Source: Mycobacterium interjectum (GTDB lineage Bacteria > Actinomycetota > Actinomycetes > Mycobacteriales > Mycobacteriaceae). Taken from it: DNA of 64,000 nt. The position numbers and the translations under genes were made by a program. Below, piece by piece: positions 43,233-53,828 of this stretch. Position 1 is the stretch's first letter. Each line of letters begins with the position of its first letter. The stretch is taken from contig LQPB01000014.1 in assembly GCA_002102225.1 (NCBI GenBank), positions 36,460 to 100,459 of the forward strand, written 5' to 3'. The notes under the pieces are model-generated. The model did not search any database. It had not been told where the DNA came from and was given only the letters and a program-made list of their open reading frames with translations.

Positions 43233-44630
43233 TCACACGCGGACGAACTCCTGCGAGGCCGCCGCTTGGGGGGCCGCCGACGCGGGTCGGCGCACATAAC
43301 GCGCCCACGTCAAAGCCGCTGCGGCGACGTAGAAAATCAGGAAGACCCAAAACGCCGACGTGTCGGTGCCGGTGCTCAGGTAGGACTGGCGCAGCGCGAG
43401 ATTGATCCCCACGCCGCCGAGCGCGCCGAAGGCGGCAACGAACCCGATGACCGCGCCCGACGTGGCTTGCGACCAACGCCGGCGGTCGGTGTCGGTCAGG
43501 CCGAGCCGGTGGCTACGCGCCTCGAAGACCGAGGGGATCATCTTGTACACCGAGCCGTTGCCCAACCCGGCCAGGACGAACAGGGCCATGAAGCCGCAGA
43601 CGTAGCCGACCATGGTGGCCGTTGTGGTGAGCCCCGGCGTGCGGTCGTCGTGAGTGCTGAGGGCGATCAGGAACGCGGTGGCGACCCCCATGGTCGCTAG
43701 CACCGCCAGGGTGACGCGGCTACCGCCGATGCGGTCGGCCAGCCTACCGCCGTAAATTCGCGCCACCGACCCCAGCGCCGGGCCGATGAAAGCGAATTCG
43801 GCGGCGTGCAGCGCGGCGTCTGCGTGGCTCTGCCCGGTCCCGATGAAGTTGATTTGCAGAACCTGGCCGAACGCGAATGAGAAACCGATCCATGAGCCGA
43901 AGGTGCCGAGGTAGAGCATCGCGAGCACCCACGTGTCGCGTTCGGACAGGATCGAACGCAGGTGGCCGACGTCGTAGGTGGCGTGCGCCAGGTTGTCCAT
44001 GTAGCGGGTCGCACCCAGCGCCACGGCGGTCAGCAGGATCAGGTAAAGGCCGCACACCCAGTACGGCTGGCGGTGGCCGGCGATGGCGATCACCAGCAGC
44101 CCGACCAGCTGGATCATCGGCACCCCGAGGTTGCCGGCCCCGGCGTTGAACCCGAGCGCAAAGCCTTTGCGCCGGTGCGGGTAGAAGAAGTTGGTGTTGG
44201 TCATCGACGCCGCGTAGTTGGCCCCACCCATCCCGGTCAGCGCCGCGCACACCAGATATGGCCACAGCGGCAGGCCGGGGTTGGCCAGCAGCCAGATCGT
44301 GCCGGCCGTGGGCACCAGCAACGCCACTATGGACAACACGGTCCAGTTGCGCCCACCGAAGGTGGCGATGCCCAGCGAGTAGGGGATCCGCAGGCATGCC
44401 GCCACGAAAGTGGCGGTGGCGCCGAGCAGAAATTTGTCGGCCGCCGAAAAGCCGTACACGCTCTGGGGCATGAACAGCGCCATCACCGGAAACAGGGTCC
44501 AGACGCCGAAGGCGATGTGGTCACAGGCGATGATCCAGAGCAGGTTGCGCCGGGCGATCTTGTTGTTGCCGGCCTCCCAGGCGGCCGTGTCTTCCGGATC
44601 CCAGTTCGTGATGCGGTGGCTGCGGCCCAT
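43233..44630 (-). CDS. narK3: Nitrate/nitrite transporter NarK3
   Basis: 465 residues from ATG 44630, preceded by GAAAGGTG. It is a major-facilitator-superfamily protein with 12 hydrophobic helices. The nitrate-signature-like segments GGANYAASMTNTNFFYPHRRKGFALGFNAGAGNLGVP and GLGNGSVYKMIPSVFE are clear. It probably exchanges nitrite and nitrate across the inner membrane. It is the first gene of a minus-strand set narK3-nnaR-chelatase-Rv0258c. The 415-base region upstream holds palindromes that may bind nitrogen or hypoxia regulators. Confidence 0.92.
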   Translation of the reverse strand: MGRSHRITNWDPEDTAAWEAGNNKIARRNLLWIIACDHIAFGVWTLFPVMALFMPQSVYGFSAADKFLLGATATFVAACLRIPYSLGIATFGGRNWTVLSIVALLVPTAGTIWLLANPGLPLWPYLVCAALTGMGGANYAASMTNTNFFYPHRRKGFALGFNAGAGNLGVPMIQLVGLLVIAIAGHRQPYWVCGLYLILLTAVALGATRYMDNLAHATYDVGHLRSILSERDTWVLAMLYLGTFGSWIGFSFAFGQVLQINFIGTGQSHADAALHAAEFAFIGPALGSVARIYGGRLADRIGGSRVTLAVLATMGVATAFLIALSTHDDRTPGLTTTATMVGYVCGFMALFVLAGLGNGSVYKMIPSVFEARSHRLGLTDTDRRRWSQATSGAVIGFVAAFGALGGVGINLALRQSYLSTGTDTSAFWVFLIFYVAAAALTWARYVRRPASAAPQAAASQEFVRV

Positions 44631-45045
44631 GCGGTCTGCACCTTTCTGCCAACTCTTCCAGCGGTTAGCCCCGGGCGGCGACGACGATGTCGCCGGGATA
44701 TCGCGCGCGCTCATGCCGGCGAAATCGCCTGGGCGCGTTGATGACTGACTGCTGCCAACCGAGGGCACGCCGATCTGATCGCGCAAGGTCGCGCGAACGA
44801 AGAGACTTGCCCCGCCGTATGTTTCGATGCTCACATTAAGGACGGAAGTCCGTCAACTCGATCCGGCCGATATCGCCTGTAAGTTGAATCCCAGTTATCT
44901 GGTAAAAAGCTGAGCAACAATTCGGCAACGGTAATAACCGCCGCGTCAAGTGATTTCGCGCGGTTATCGGATTCGGTGTGAGCTGGAATACATTTCGTTC
45001 AATCCGAATTCCTTGGGCGCAACGCCGCCGCGGAAATACGCCTCG
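44631..45045. other. 415-base AT-richer intergenic region upstream of narK3
   Basis: No credible ORF. Two structured elements are seen. GACGGA-AG-TCCGTC (44841-44854) is a perfect palindrome; read more widely, GGAC-N4-GTCC also resembles the core of a DosR box. A hairpin has ATAACCGC (44934-44941) paired with GCGGTTAT (44960-44967). The segment 44860-45000 is clearly lower in GC than its surroundings and probably contains the narK3 promoter and regulator sites. Confidence 0.6.
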
Positions 45046-45600
<555 letters not shown>

Positions 45601-45626
45601 CTACCAGCCCGCCGCACCGGCCCGCG

Positions 45627-46544
45627 CTAGGAGAACGGCCACCCCGCGGCGCCCGACACCGGGTGTCCCCCCGCCGCGCACCGGGGTCGCGCCCAGTGCA
45701 GCCGCACGTATTGGCCGGGCCGCACCTGGGCGACCTTGTCGAGGTCCTCGTCGGTGACCACGCCCACCACCGGGTAGCCGCCGGTGACCGGGTGATCGGG
45801 CCCCAGGATCACCGGTAAACCGTTGGGCGGCACCTGGATCGCGCCGCGGGTCGTTCCCTCGCTGGGCAGCTGACGGTCGGGATAACGGTGCTGCAGCGGT
45901 CGGCCCTCCAACCGCATCCCGACCCGGTCGCTGCGGTCGGAGGCCATCCAGATCGTGTGCACGAGCGCGTCGGGATCGACCAACCAGTCGTCGCGCGGCC
46001 CAGGCACCGCCCGCAGCTCCACCAGATGCTCGGCGATGCCCGCCACCGGGGCCTGGTCCAGTTCGGGGTAGTCGTCCGTGTGCGCGCCGATCGCCAGCCG
46101 GTCGCCGGCCCGCAGCGGCCGCGGGCCGATCGCCGACATCACGTCGTAGCTGCGCGATCCCAGCACCGGCTCCGCGCAGATGCCGCCGCGCACCGCCAGG
46201 TACGTCCGCAGGCCGGCGCGCGGGGTGCCCAGGGTGATCACCTGCCCGTCGCGGACATGGTGAATGCTGTTGGTACCGAACTCGATTCCGTCCACGGTGG
46301 GGTCCGTGTCGGCCCCGGTCACCGCGATGTCGACGTCGCCGCCGCGGACCCGGGCGCACAAGCCGCCGAACGTCACCTCGACCGTCGCGCGGTCGTCGGG
46401 GTTGGCGACCAGCCGGTTGGCCAGCCGGTGGGCGCCGCGGTCGGCGGCCCCCGAACGGCTGACGCCGAGGTGGGCCAGCCCCGGTCGGCCGAGATCCTCG
46501 ACGACGGCGAACGGGCCGGGACGCAGGATTTCCAGGATCACCAT
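45627..46544 (-). CDS. pxpC: 5-oxoprolinase subunit C (PxpC/KipA), Rv0263c-like
   Basis: 305 residues. [44 protein letters not shown] is the hallmark of the allophanate-hydrolase-subunit-2/KipA family. With PxpB and PxpA these make an ATP-dependent 5-oxoprolinase that opens pyroglutamate to glutamate. PxpB lies 11 bases upstream in the same operon; no PxpA (LamB/YcsF) gene is in the window. H37Rv carries a separate oplA (Rv0266c) next to this pair, but here it is absent, so the partner must be elsewhere. Confidence 0.9.
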   Translation of the reverse strand: MVILEILRPGPFAVVEDLGRPGLAHLGVSRSGAADRGAHRLANRLVANPDDRATVEVTFGGLCARVRGGDVDIAVTGADTDPTVDGIEFGTNSIHHVRDGQVITLGTPRAGLRTYLAVRGGICAEPVLGSRSYDVMSAIGPRPLRAGDRLAIGAHTDDYPELDQAPVAGIAEHLVELRAVPGPRDDWLVDPDALVHTIWMASDRSDRVGMRLEGRPLQHRYPDRQLPSEGTTRGAIQVPPNGLPVILGPDHPVTGGYPVVGVVTDEDLDKVAQVRPGQYVRLHWARPRCAAGGHPVSGAAGWPFS

Positions 46545-46555
46545 GGCTACCCCCT

Positions 46556-47230
46556 TCAGACCGCCCGGAACCGAACCCACATGCCCTGCGTCAGCAACGC
46601 CGGGTTGGGACGATCGAGATCCCACAGGACGGCGTCGGTGCGTCCGATGAGCTGCCAGCCGCCGGGCGACTGCCGCGGATACACCGCGCTGAACTCTCCG
46701 GCGAGGGCGACGGAACCGGCCGGCACGGAGGTCCGGGGCTCGGCGCGGCGCGGCACCCGCAGCCGCGCGTCGCCGTCGACCAAGTACGCGAAACCCGGTG
46801 CGAATCCGCTGAATCCGACCCGCCAGAGGCTGGCGGTGTGGGCGTCGATGACCTGCGCCGCGGTGAGCCCGGTGAGCTCGGCGACCTCGGCGAGGTCCGG
46901 ACCGTCGTAGACGACGTCGATCACCACATCGGCGCCGCGGCCCGGCGGGGCGTCCGCGGGGGCGGTGACTCGCATCCTGCGAAGCCGCTGCCGCGTCACC
47001 CCCTGCAAGCGGGGGTCGTCGAGCTTGACCAGGACGGTGCGGGCGGCGGGGACGATGTCGAGCACGCCCGGCAATGCCGCCGCGCGCAAGGCGTCCACCC
47101 ACGCCAATACCTCGGCGGTGCTGCCACATTGGAGCATCAGCGCCCGGTCGCCGTAGTCGTAGACGGTGTTGCCGACCAGGTCGGTCGACAGCTCCGTGGG
47201 GGCGCCGCCGCTCATGTCCGTCACGCTCAT
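46556..47230 (-). CDS. pxpB: 5-oxoprolinase subunit B (PxpB/KipI), Rv0264c-like
   Basis: 224 residues. [31 protein letters not shown], and the C-terminal [64 protein letters not shown] are the cyclophilin-like KipI/PxpB domain. In Bacillus KipI also inhibits the sporulation kinase, but in most bacteria the pair serves in 5-oxoproline turnover. The first ATG (47230) is used here; a Met six residues later is an alternative. Confidence 0.9.
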   Translation of the reverse strand: MSVTDMSGGAPTELSTDLVGNTVYDYGDRALMLQCGSTAEVLAWVDALRAAALPGVLDIVPAARTVLVKLDDPRLQGVTRQRLRRMRVTAPADAPPGRGADVVIDVVYDGPDLAEVAELTGLTAAQVIDAHTASLWRVGFSGFAPGFAYLVDGDARLRVPRRAEPRTSVPAGSVALAGEFSAVYPRQSPGGWQLIGRTDAVLWDLDRPNPALLTQGMWVRFRAV

Positions 47231-47331
47231 TACTCGACGGTAACTCCGCGATCGGGCCAGGCGGGAGGGGATGCGGACGGATTTTCGAGCACTGCCAGAG
47301 GTGCCTTAGCGAACGCTCAAACAGGCCGGCT

Positions 47332-48327
47332 CTAACCCAGGATTTTGCCGAGTTGCGGCGGCAGTTGTTCGGCGATGACCGGGTAGCTCAGCGGCGACGC
47401 GAACGCGATCGCGCCGGCCTGGTCCTTGGTGGTGAAGACGTGGCGGTTCTGGGCGGTCGCGAGGGTGCCCGCCACCTCCGGGTCGGCCAGCAGCGCCTTT
47501 TGCTCGTCGGGGCTTTCCGTCGTCCAGATCACCACGTCGGCCGAATCGAGCACCGATTTGATCTGATCGCGCGGGATGACGGCGCGGTGGTCGCTGCCGA
47601 AGGGCTTGATGCCGTCGGAGATGACGAGGCCCATCTGGTTGAGGAAGTCGGTGCGCCAGCCCGCCAGGGTGGCGACCACCGTGCCCTGAAAAAACGTGCC
47701 CTGCATCAGCAGCGCCTTCTTGCCCTTCCATTGCGGATTCCGCTGGGCGACGTCGGTGAACTGCTTGTCGACGGAGTCGATCAGTGACTTCATCTGGTCG
47801 GGCTGAAACACCGCCTGGCCAACGGTGGTGGCCTGCTCCTTCCAGGGCTCGAAGAAGGCGTCGCCGTCGGATTGCGCGACGGTCGGGGCGACCGCCGACA
47901 GCTTCTGATAGGTGTCGGCGTCCAACCCGGCGTTGATGGCCACGATCAGGTCGGGTTTGAGCCCGGCGATCTGGTCGACCGGGATCCCGTTGTCCAGGTT
48001 CAACACCACCGGCTGGGCCGAGCCGAGCTTGGGCTGGGCCCACGGCCACACCGCGAACGGCTGGTCACCGAACCAGTTGGTCACCGCGATCGGCACCACG
48101 CCCACCGCCAGCAGGTCGTCCTGCTCGGTGTAGCCGGCGCTGACGACGCGCTTGGGCGGCTCCTTGATGACGGTCTGACCGAACAGATGGGTGATCGTCA
48201 CCGACCCGCCGGGCGCGGCGCCGGGTGCCTGTTTGCGCGGCGAGCACGCGGCCGGCGCGCCGGCGATCGCGGCCACCCCCATAGCCCCCGCGAGCTGCAA
48301 GAATCCCCGTCGATTCCAACCGCTCAT
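47332..48327 (-). CDS. fecB2: Iron-siderophore-type periplasmic binding lipoprotein FecB2
   Basis: 331 residues; Rv0265c has 330. The N-terminus has a twin-arginine-like RRGFLQ followed by a hydrophobic stretch and a lipobox ending APAAC, so it is a membrane-anchored lipoprotein, possibly exported by Tat. The mature part is a class III periplasmic binding protein ([43 protein letters not shown]). FecB-type proteins bind ferric-siderophores or haem in mycobacteria. No ABC permease is adjacent. Confidence 0.9.
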   Translation of the reverse strand: MSGWNRRGFLQLAGAMGVAAIAGAPAACSPRKQAPGAAPGGSVTITHLFGQTVIKEPPKRVVSAGYTEQDDLLAVGVVPIAVTNWFGDQPFAVWPWAQPKLGSAQPVVLNLDNGIPVDQIAGLKPDLIVAINAGLDADTYQKLSAVAPTVAQSDGDAFFEPWKEQATTVGQAVFQPDQMKSLIDSVDKQFTDVAQRNPQWKGKKALLMQGTFFQGTVVATLAGWRTDFLNQMGLVISDGIKPFGSDHRAVIPRDQIKSVLDSADVVIWTTESPDEQKALLADPEVAGTLATAQNRHVFTTKDQAGAIAFASPLSYPVIAEQLPPQLGKILG

Positions 48328-48345
48328 CGCGTGAGATTATCGCGT

Positions 48346-48942
48346 TTATTGCCCGGGCCTGCCCAGCGGCATGCCGGCGTCGAGAAAGTCCAGGGCCCGA
48401 TAGATCGTCTCGGCCGTTTTCGGCGCGCTGTCGTAGGCCGCCATCATCGCGCCCACCATCGCGCCGACGAACACGCGGACCTCGAAATCGTCTGCGGGAC
48501 GGCCGATTCGGTCCCCGAGCGCCTCGGCCATCACGGTGACGGTCCGGCGGTACTCGTCGTAGAGCGCGGCCTTGAGTTCGGGTATCGAGAAGATCAGTCG
48601 CTGGCGGGTGCTCTCGAACTCCGACTGCTCGTCGGACAGGCCCGCCATCGTCGATTCGTAGGCCCGGCGGATGGCCTGGCTCGGCGACAGTTCGGCCGGC
48701 TGCGCCCGGAACGCGGCCAGGATCAGCGGGTCCAGGTCGTCGGCCAGCAGCAGCGACTCCTTGGACGGGAAATACCGGAAGAAGGTGCTCGGTGACACCT
48801 CGGCGGCGTCGGCGATCTGTTCGACGGTGGTGGTGGCGTAGCCCTGGGCGTCGAACAGGCGAAACGCCTCACGGCGGATGGCCTGGCGGGTCTTGATCTT
48901 CTTGCGTTCCCGCAGTCCCAGGGGCTGGTCGGTCGCCTGCAT
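48346..48942 (-). CDS. TetR-family regulator
   Basis: 198 residues from ATG 48942, with GGGAGAA 8 bases upstream. The helix-turn-helix is typical (AFRLFDAQGYATTTVEQIADAAEVSPSTFFRYFPSKESLL, residues 24-64). The C-terminal half has the FRAQPAELSPSQAIRRAY pattern of MftR-like TetR proteins. It lies 131 bases from the divergent narU and 18 bases from the fecB2 start. H37Rv has oplA here instead, so the regulator is specific to this lineage. Confidence 0.88.
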   Translation of the reverse strand: MQATDQPLGLRERKKIKTRQAIRREAFRLFDAQGYATTTVEQIADAAEVSPSTFFRYFPSKESLLLADDLDPLILAAFRAQPAELSPSQAIRRAYESTMAGLSDEQSEFESTRQRLIFSIPELKAALYDEYRRTVTVMAEALGDRIGRPADDFEVRVFVGAMVGAMMAAYDSAPKTAETIYRALDFLDAGMPLGRPGQ

Positions 48943-49073
48943 GGGTCGATTCTCCCGCATCCGGGCGCCAAAAAAGTTCTGACAGGCCACCACCGGCCGT
49001 TGCGAGATCCACGTATCTCCGACGTAACTGCGCACACCACGACCGGTAACAGTCCGTCCCTAGCGTCGGGTCC

Positions 49074-50492
49074 GTGACCACGACCACTCCCGAGACCACC
49101 ACTCCCGAGACCGGCACTGGACTGCTGGCCCCGGCGCCGCCGCGGGGGCGGCATCACGGACGGCACTGGATCGACGACTGGCGCCCCGAAGACCCCACGT
49201 TCTGGCAGACGACCGGCAAGCCGATCGCGCGGCGCAACCTGGTCTTCTCCATCTTCGCCGAGCACATCGGGTTCAGCGTGTGGATGCTGTGGAGCATCGT
49301 GGTCGTCCAGATGATGGCCGGCCCGCACGGGCACCCCGCCGCGTCCGGCTGGGCGCTGAGCGCCAGCCAGGCGTTGTGCCTGGTCGCCGTGCCCAGCGGC
49401 GTCGGCGCCTTCCTGCGGCTGCCGTACACGTTTGCCGTCCCGATCTTCGGCGGCCGCAATTGGACGATCGTGTCGGCGTCGCTGTTGCTGATCCCCTGCC
49501 TGCTGCTGGCCTGGGTGGTGAGCCATCCGCACACCTCGTTCGCGGTGCTGGTCGCGATCGCCGCGACCGCCGGCTTCGGTGGCGGCAACTTCGCGTCTTC
49601 GATGGCCAACATCTCGTTCTTCTACCCGGAAAAGGACAAGGGCTGGGCGCTGGGCCTCAACGCGGCCGGCGGCAACCTCGGTGTGGCCGTCGTGCAGAAG
49701 ATCATCCCGCCGATCGTGATCGCCGGCGGCGGCGTGGCGCTGGCGCGGGCCGGGCTGTTCTACGTGCCGCTGGCCGTGGCGGCCGCGGTGTGCGCGTTCG
49801 CGTTCATGGACAACCTCTCCGAGGCGAAGGCCGACGTGAAACCGGTGCTGCAGTCGCTGCGGCACGCCGACACCTGGATCATGTCGCTGCTCTACATCGG
49901 GACGTTCGGGTCCTTCATCGGCTACTCGGCGGCGTTTCCGACCTTGCTCAAGACCGTGTTCGGACGCGGGGACATCGCGCTGACCTGGGCGTTTCTCGGG
50001 GCCGGCATCGGATCCGTCATTCGGCCCCTGGGCGGCAGGCTGGCCGACCGGATCGGCGGGGCGCGGATCACGGCGATGAGTTTCGTGATGCTCGCCGTCG
50101 GTGCCGCGGCGGCGCTGTGGTCCGTCGACGCCAAAAACCTGCCGGTGTTCTTCGCCAGCTTCATGTTCCTGTTCGTCGCCACCGGCATCGGCAACGGTTC
50201 GACCTACCGGATGATCTCGCGGATCTTCGTGCTCAAGGGCGAGCTCGCCGGCGGCGACCCGGGCACCATGGTGCACATGCGCCGCCAGGCCGCGGGGGCG
50301 CTGGGCGTCATCTCGTCGATCGGGGCCTTCGGCGGGTTCGTGGTGCCGCTGGCCTACGCCTGGTCCAAGTCGCAGTTCGGCAGCATCGAGCCCGCCCTGC
50401 GCTTCTACGTCGCGTTCTTCATCGCGCTGCTGGCCGTCACCTGGTTCGCGTACCTGCGCACCACGACCCGGATGGGGCGGCTGGGCGTCTAG
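49074..50492 (+). CDS. narU: Nitrate/nitrite transporter NarU
   Basis: 472 residues from GTG 49074. It is a 12-helix major-facilitator protein of the NarK/NarU type; GGGNFASSMANISFFYPEKDKGWALGLNAAGGNLGV and ATGIGNGSTYRMISRIF are the two nitrate-signature regions. It is close to NarK3 in this window but lies in a separate operon with no nitrite-reductase genes. Substrate direction is not readable from sequence. The stop overlaps by 4 bases the stop of the convergent polymerase gene. Confidence 0.92.
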   Translation: MTTTTPETTTPETGTGLLAPAPPRGRHHGRHWIDDWRPEDPTFWQTTGKPIARRNLVFSIFAEHIGFSVWMLWSIVVVQMMAGPHGHPAASGWALSASQALCLVAVPSGVGAFLRLPYTFAVPIFGGRNWTIVSASLLLIPCLLLAWVVSHPHTSFAVLVAIAATAGFGGGNFASSMANISFFYPEKDKGWALGLNAAGGNLGVAVVQKIIPPIVIAGGGVALARAGLFYVPLAVAAAVCAFAFMDNLSEAKADVKPVLQSLRHADTWIMSLLYIGTFGSFIGYSAAFPTLLKTVFGRGDIALTWAFLGAGIGSVIRPLGGRLADRIGGARITAMSFVMLAVGAAAALWSVDAKNLPVFFASFMFLFVATGIGNGSTYRMISRIFVLKGELAGGDPGTMVHMRRQAAGALGVISSIGAFGGFVVPLAYAWSKSQFGSIEPALRFYVAFFIALLAVTWFAYLRTTTRMGRLGV

Positions 50493-51742
50493 CCGTTCTG
50501 GTAGCGCGCTCCGTAGCGTTCCCACGGGCTGTAGTCGGCGATCAGCGCCTCCTGCGGCGGGCGCTGGTCGCCGGGCACGTGCTGCAGGTTGATCCGGATC
50601 CGGTACCAGATGGAACTGGGCCCGCGCATCCCGTCGACCAGCACGTCGGCCGGCTGCAGCAGGGCGGCCGCGGCCGGATAGCGGTCCCGCCAGGTATCCA
50701 GCGCGGCCATCGCCTCGTCCCTGGTCTTGGTGCGGGCGATCTCGATGAGCGGCATCGACGAGACGCGTCCGCCCTCGGTGCGGGTGCCGGAACCCTTCGG
50801 TGCTCGCTCCGGCGGTCCCATCTCCTCGGCCAGCATCAGCAGCCGGTCGAGCTCGCCGACCGCGTCGTCCATCCCGGCCCACGGGTCGCCCAGGTCGGCG
50901 AACCGGGCGGGGACAGTGTCGATGGTGAACGCCTCGGGCCGGCAGCCGGCGACCTCGTCCCAGCGCAGCGGCGTCGAGACCCGCGCGTCCGGGGTCGCCC
51001 GCACGGAGTAGGCCGAGGCGACCGTGCGGTCCTTGGCGTTCTGGTTGAAGTCGACGAAGACGCCCTCGCGCTCCTCTTTCCACCAGCGGCTCGTCGCGGC
51101 CTCGGGCGCCCGCCGCTCGACCTCGCGGGCGACGGTCTGGGCCGCCAGGCGCACCTGGCGGAAGCCCCAGCGCGGGGCGATCCGGGCATAGATGTGAAAA
51201 CCCCGGGACCCGGACGTCTTCGGCCACGCCACCAGGCCGTAGTCCTCCAGCACCTCGCGGGCCACCATCGCGACCTCGACGATGCGGGGCCACCCGACGC
51301 CGGGCATCGGATCGAGGTCGACGCGCAGTTCGTCGGGGTGATCGAGGTCGCCGGCGAGCACCGGGTGCGGGTTGAGGTCGACGCAGCCGAGGTTGATCAC
51401 CCACGCCAGCCCCGCGGCGTCGTGGATGACCGCTTCGGCGGCGGACGTGCCGCGCGCGGAGTGCAGTTCGGCAACGTCCACGTATTCCGGCCGGTTGGCC
51501 GGAGCCCGCTTCTGGAAGACGGCCTCCTGCCCGATGCCCTTGACGAACCGCTTGAGGATCATCGGCCGCCCGGCGACGCCGCGCAGCGCCCCTTCGGCGA
51601 CGGACAGGTAGTAGCGGACCAGGTCGAGTTTGGTGTACGGGCCCGCCCCACCGTGGCGTTCGAAGACCACCTTGTCGGGATGGGTGACCTTGACCTGGTG
51701 CCCGGCCACCTCCAATGACGCCGGACCGGACATGTTCATCAT
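50489..51742 (-). CDS. LigD-type polymerase/primase (PolD2), Rv0269c-like
   Basis: 417 residues from ATG 51742; ATG 51739 and 51733 are also possible. This is a stand-alone archaeo-eukaryotic primase-superfamily polymerase related to the POL domain of LigD. The catalytic aspartates are in LRVDLDPMPGVGWP, the later conserved Asp in EREGVFVDFNQNAKDRT, and the phosphate-binding SGSRGFHIY is present. Mycobacterial homologues add ribonucleotides or deoxyribonucleotides in DNA repair. It is divergent from fadD2 over about 60 bases. Confidence 0.9.
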   Translation of the reverse strand: MMNMSGPASLEVAGHQVKVTHPDKVVFERHGGAGPYTKLDLVRYYLSVAEGALRGVAGRPMILKRFVKGIGQEAVFQKRAPANRPEYVDVAELHSARGTSAAEAVIHDAAGLAWVINLGCVDLNPHPVLAGDLDHPDELRVDLDPMPGVGWPRIVEVAMVAREVLEDYGLVAWPKTSGSRGFHIYARIAPRWGFRQVRLAAQTVAREVERRAPEAATSRWWKEEREGVFVDFNQNAKDRTVASAYSVRATPDARVSTPLRWDEVAGCRPEAFTIDTVPARFADLGDPWAGMDDAVGELDRLLMLAEEMGPPERAPKGSGTRTEGGRVSSMPLIEIARTKTRDEAMAALDTWRDRYPAAAALLQPADVLVDGMRGPSSIWYRIRINLQHVPGDQRPPQEALIADYSPWERYGARYQNG

Positions 51743-51801
51743 CGTAAGTCGGGGGGTATTAACTAGTGGCACTGAGACGGACGTCACATAGGGTGGATTC
51801 C

Positions 51802-53481
51802 ATGCCAAACCTCATCGGCCTGCCTGGGCAGGCTGTCGCCAAAGTTCAGCAGTACCTCGACCGCGGCGCCGCCGAATTGCACTACGTGCGCAAGATCTTC
51901 GAATCGGGGGCGTTCCGGATCGAGCCGCCGCAGAACTACGCCGCGATGGCCGCCGACATTTACAAGTGGGGCGAGTTCGGCATGCTGCCGTCGCTCAACG
52001 CACGGCGCCATCCCGACAAGGCCGCCTGCATCGACGAGGAGGGCGAATTCACCTACCGCGAGCTCGATGACGCCGCTCACGCGGTGGCCAACGGGCTGCT
52101 GGAGAAGGGGGTCAAGGGTGGCGACGGCGTCGCCGTCCTCGCCCGCAACACCCGCTGGTTCCTCATCGCCTACTTCGGCGCCGCCCGGGTCGGCGCCCGC
52201 ATCATCCTGCTCAACAGCGAGTTCTCCGGCCCGCAGATCAAGGAGGTGTCGGAGCGCGAGGGCGCCAAGCTGATCATCTACGACGACGAGTACACGAAGG
52301 CCGTCAGCAAAGCCGAGCCGGAGCTGGGCAAGCTGCGGGCGCTGGGATCCAACCCCGATGCGGACGAGCCGTCGGGCAGCAAGGACGAGACGCTGGCCGA
52401 CCTGATCGAACGCAGCGACAAGTCCCCCGCCCCGAAGGCGAGCAAGCACTCGTCGATCATCATCCTGACCAGCGGCACCACCGGCACGCCCAAGGGCGCG
52501 AACCGCAGCACCCCGCCGACGCTGGCGCCGATTGGGGGCATCCTGTCGCACGTGCCGTTCAAGGCCGGCGAGGTGACCTCGCTACCCGCCCCGATGTTCC
52601 ACGCGCTGGGATTCCTGCACGGCACCATCGCGATGTTCCTTGGCTCGACGCTGGTGCTGCGGCGCAAGTTCAAGCCGCCGCTGGTGCTCGAGGACATCGA
52701 AAAGTACAAGGTGACCGCGATGGTCGTCGTTCCGGTGATGCTGTCGCGCATCCTCGATGCGATCGAGAAGATGGACAAGAAGCCGGACCTGTCCTCGCTG
52801 AAGATCGTCTTCGTGTCCGGCTCGGCGCTCGGCGCCGACCTGGCCGAACGCGCGCTCAAGGACCTCGGCCCCGTGGTCTACAACATGTACGGCTCGACGG
52901 AAATCGCCTTCGCCACGATCGCCGAGCCCAAGCACCTGGAATTCAATTCCTCGACCGTCGGCCCGGTCGTCAAGGGCGTCAAGGTCAAGATCTTCGACGA
53001 CAACGGCAAGGAGTTGCCGCAGGGTGAGGTCGGGCGGATCTTCGTCGGCAACGCGTTCCCGTTCGAGGGATATACCGGCGGGGGCAAGAAGCAGATCATC
53101 GACGGGATGTTGTCCTCGGGCGACGTCGGCTACTTCGACGAGAACGGCCTGCTCTACATCAGCGGGCGCGACGACGAGATGATCGTTTCCGGCGGCGAGA
53201 ACGTCTTCCCGGCCGAGGTCGAGGACCTCATCAACGGCCATCCGGATGTCGTGGAGGCCACCGCCATCGGCGTCGAGGACAAGGAGTGGGGCCACCGGTT
53301 GCGCGCGTTCGTCGTCAAGAAGGACGACGCCAGCGTCGACGAGGACACCATCAAGCACTACGTGCGCGACCACCTGGCGCGCTACAAGGTGCCGCGGGAA
53401 GTGATTTTCCTCGACGAGTTGCCGCGCAACCCCACCGGCAAGGTCCTGAAGCGCGAGCTACGCGAGATGGAGATCGACTGA
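51802..53481 (+). CDS. fadD2: Fatty-acid-CoA ligase FadD2
   Basis: 559 residues from ATG 51802 (MPNLIGLPGQAVAKV); Rv0270 has 560. An in-frame start at 51766 would add 12 residues. ANL-family motifs: IIILTSGTTGTPKGANR, YGSTEIA, SSGDVGYFDENGLLYISGRDDEMIVSGGENVFPAEVE, and the C-terminal catalytic lysine in PTGKVLKRE. It activates fatty acids to acyl-CoAs, probably feeding the fadE6 operon about 1.4 kb downstream. It lies divergent from the PolD2 gene. Confidence 0.93.
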   Translation: MPNLIGLPGQAVAKVQQYLDRGAAELHYVRKIFESGAFRIEPPQNYAAMAADIYKWGEFGMLPSLNARRHPDKAACIDEEGEFTYRELDDAAHAVANGLLEKGVKGGDGVAVLARNTRWFLIAYFGAARVGARIILLNSEFSGPQIKEVSEREGAKLIIYDDEYTKAVSKAEPELGKLRALGSNPDADEPSGSKDETLADLIERSDKSPAPKASKHSSIIILTSGTTGTPKGANRSTPPTLAPIGGILSHVPFKAGEVTSLPAPMFHALGFLHGTIAMFLGSTLVLRRKFKPPLVLEDIEKYKVTAMVVVPVMLSRILDAIEKMDKKPDLSSLKIVFVSGSALGADLAERALKDLGPVVYNMYGSTEIAFATIAEPKHLEFNSSTVGPVVKGVKVKIFDDNGKELPQGEVGRIFVGNAFPFEGYTGGGKKQIIDGMLSSGDVGYFDENGLLYISGRDDEMIVSGGENVFPAEVEDLINGHPDVVEATAIGVEDKEWGHRLRAFVVKKDDASVDEDTIKHYVRDHLARYKVPREVIFLDELPRNPTGKVLKRELREMEID

Positions 53482-53507
53482 CCTACGCCGGTCGGCGGGG
53501 TCCGGGG

Positions 53508-53828
53508 TCACCGACGCGCTTGAATGGCGCGGGTGATCTGTGCGGAGAGCTTGGGATCGATCAGCAACTGATCGATGAGCGCGCTGAGAACCTCTTGCCC
53601 GGTTACCCGGGCGACGCCGATGCGGTCGGCGGCGTCGCGCTGCCAGACGTCGAGTGCGCGGTGGGTGGCCAGCGGCAGGTCGACGGTCCGGCGCGTGCGG
53701 CGATCGCGGGACGGCCGGGCGGCTGCCTCGCCAAGCGCGCTGAGGCGCTGCGTCGGCCCAGTCTGCCCGGGCAGGGGCGGCTTGGCGGTGTACCGGGCGA
53801 ACCGGTTGGGGCCTGAGTTGATCGTCAT
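53508..53828 (-). CDS. Small putative DNA-binding protein (ribbon-helix-helix-like)
   Basis: 106 residues from ATG 53828. After a basic Pro-rich N-terminus comes RRTRRTVDLPLATHRALDVWQRDAADRIGVARVTGQEVLSALIDQLLIDPKLSAQITRAIQ, which has the beta-strand (TVDLPL) plus two-helix pattern of ParD/CopG-type ribbon-helix-helix proteins, including the helical V-x-x-L-I. No toxin gene is adjacent. An in-frame start at 54005 is rejected because it reads back through AT-rich DNA. The function is not established. Confidence 0.65.
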   Translation of the reverse strand: MTINSGPNRFARYTAKPPLPGQTGPTQRLSALGEAAARPSRDRRTRRTVDLPLATHRALDVWQRDAADRIGVARVTGQEVLSALIDQLLIDPKLSAQITRAIQARR

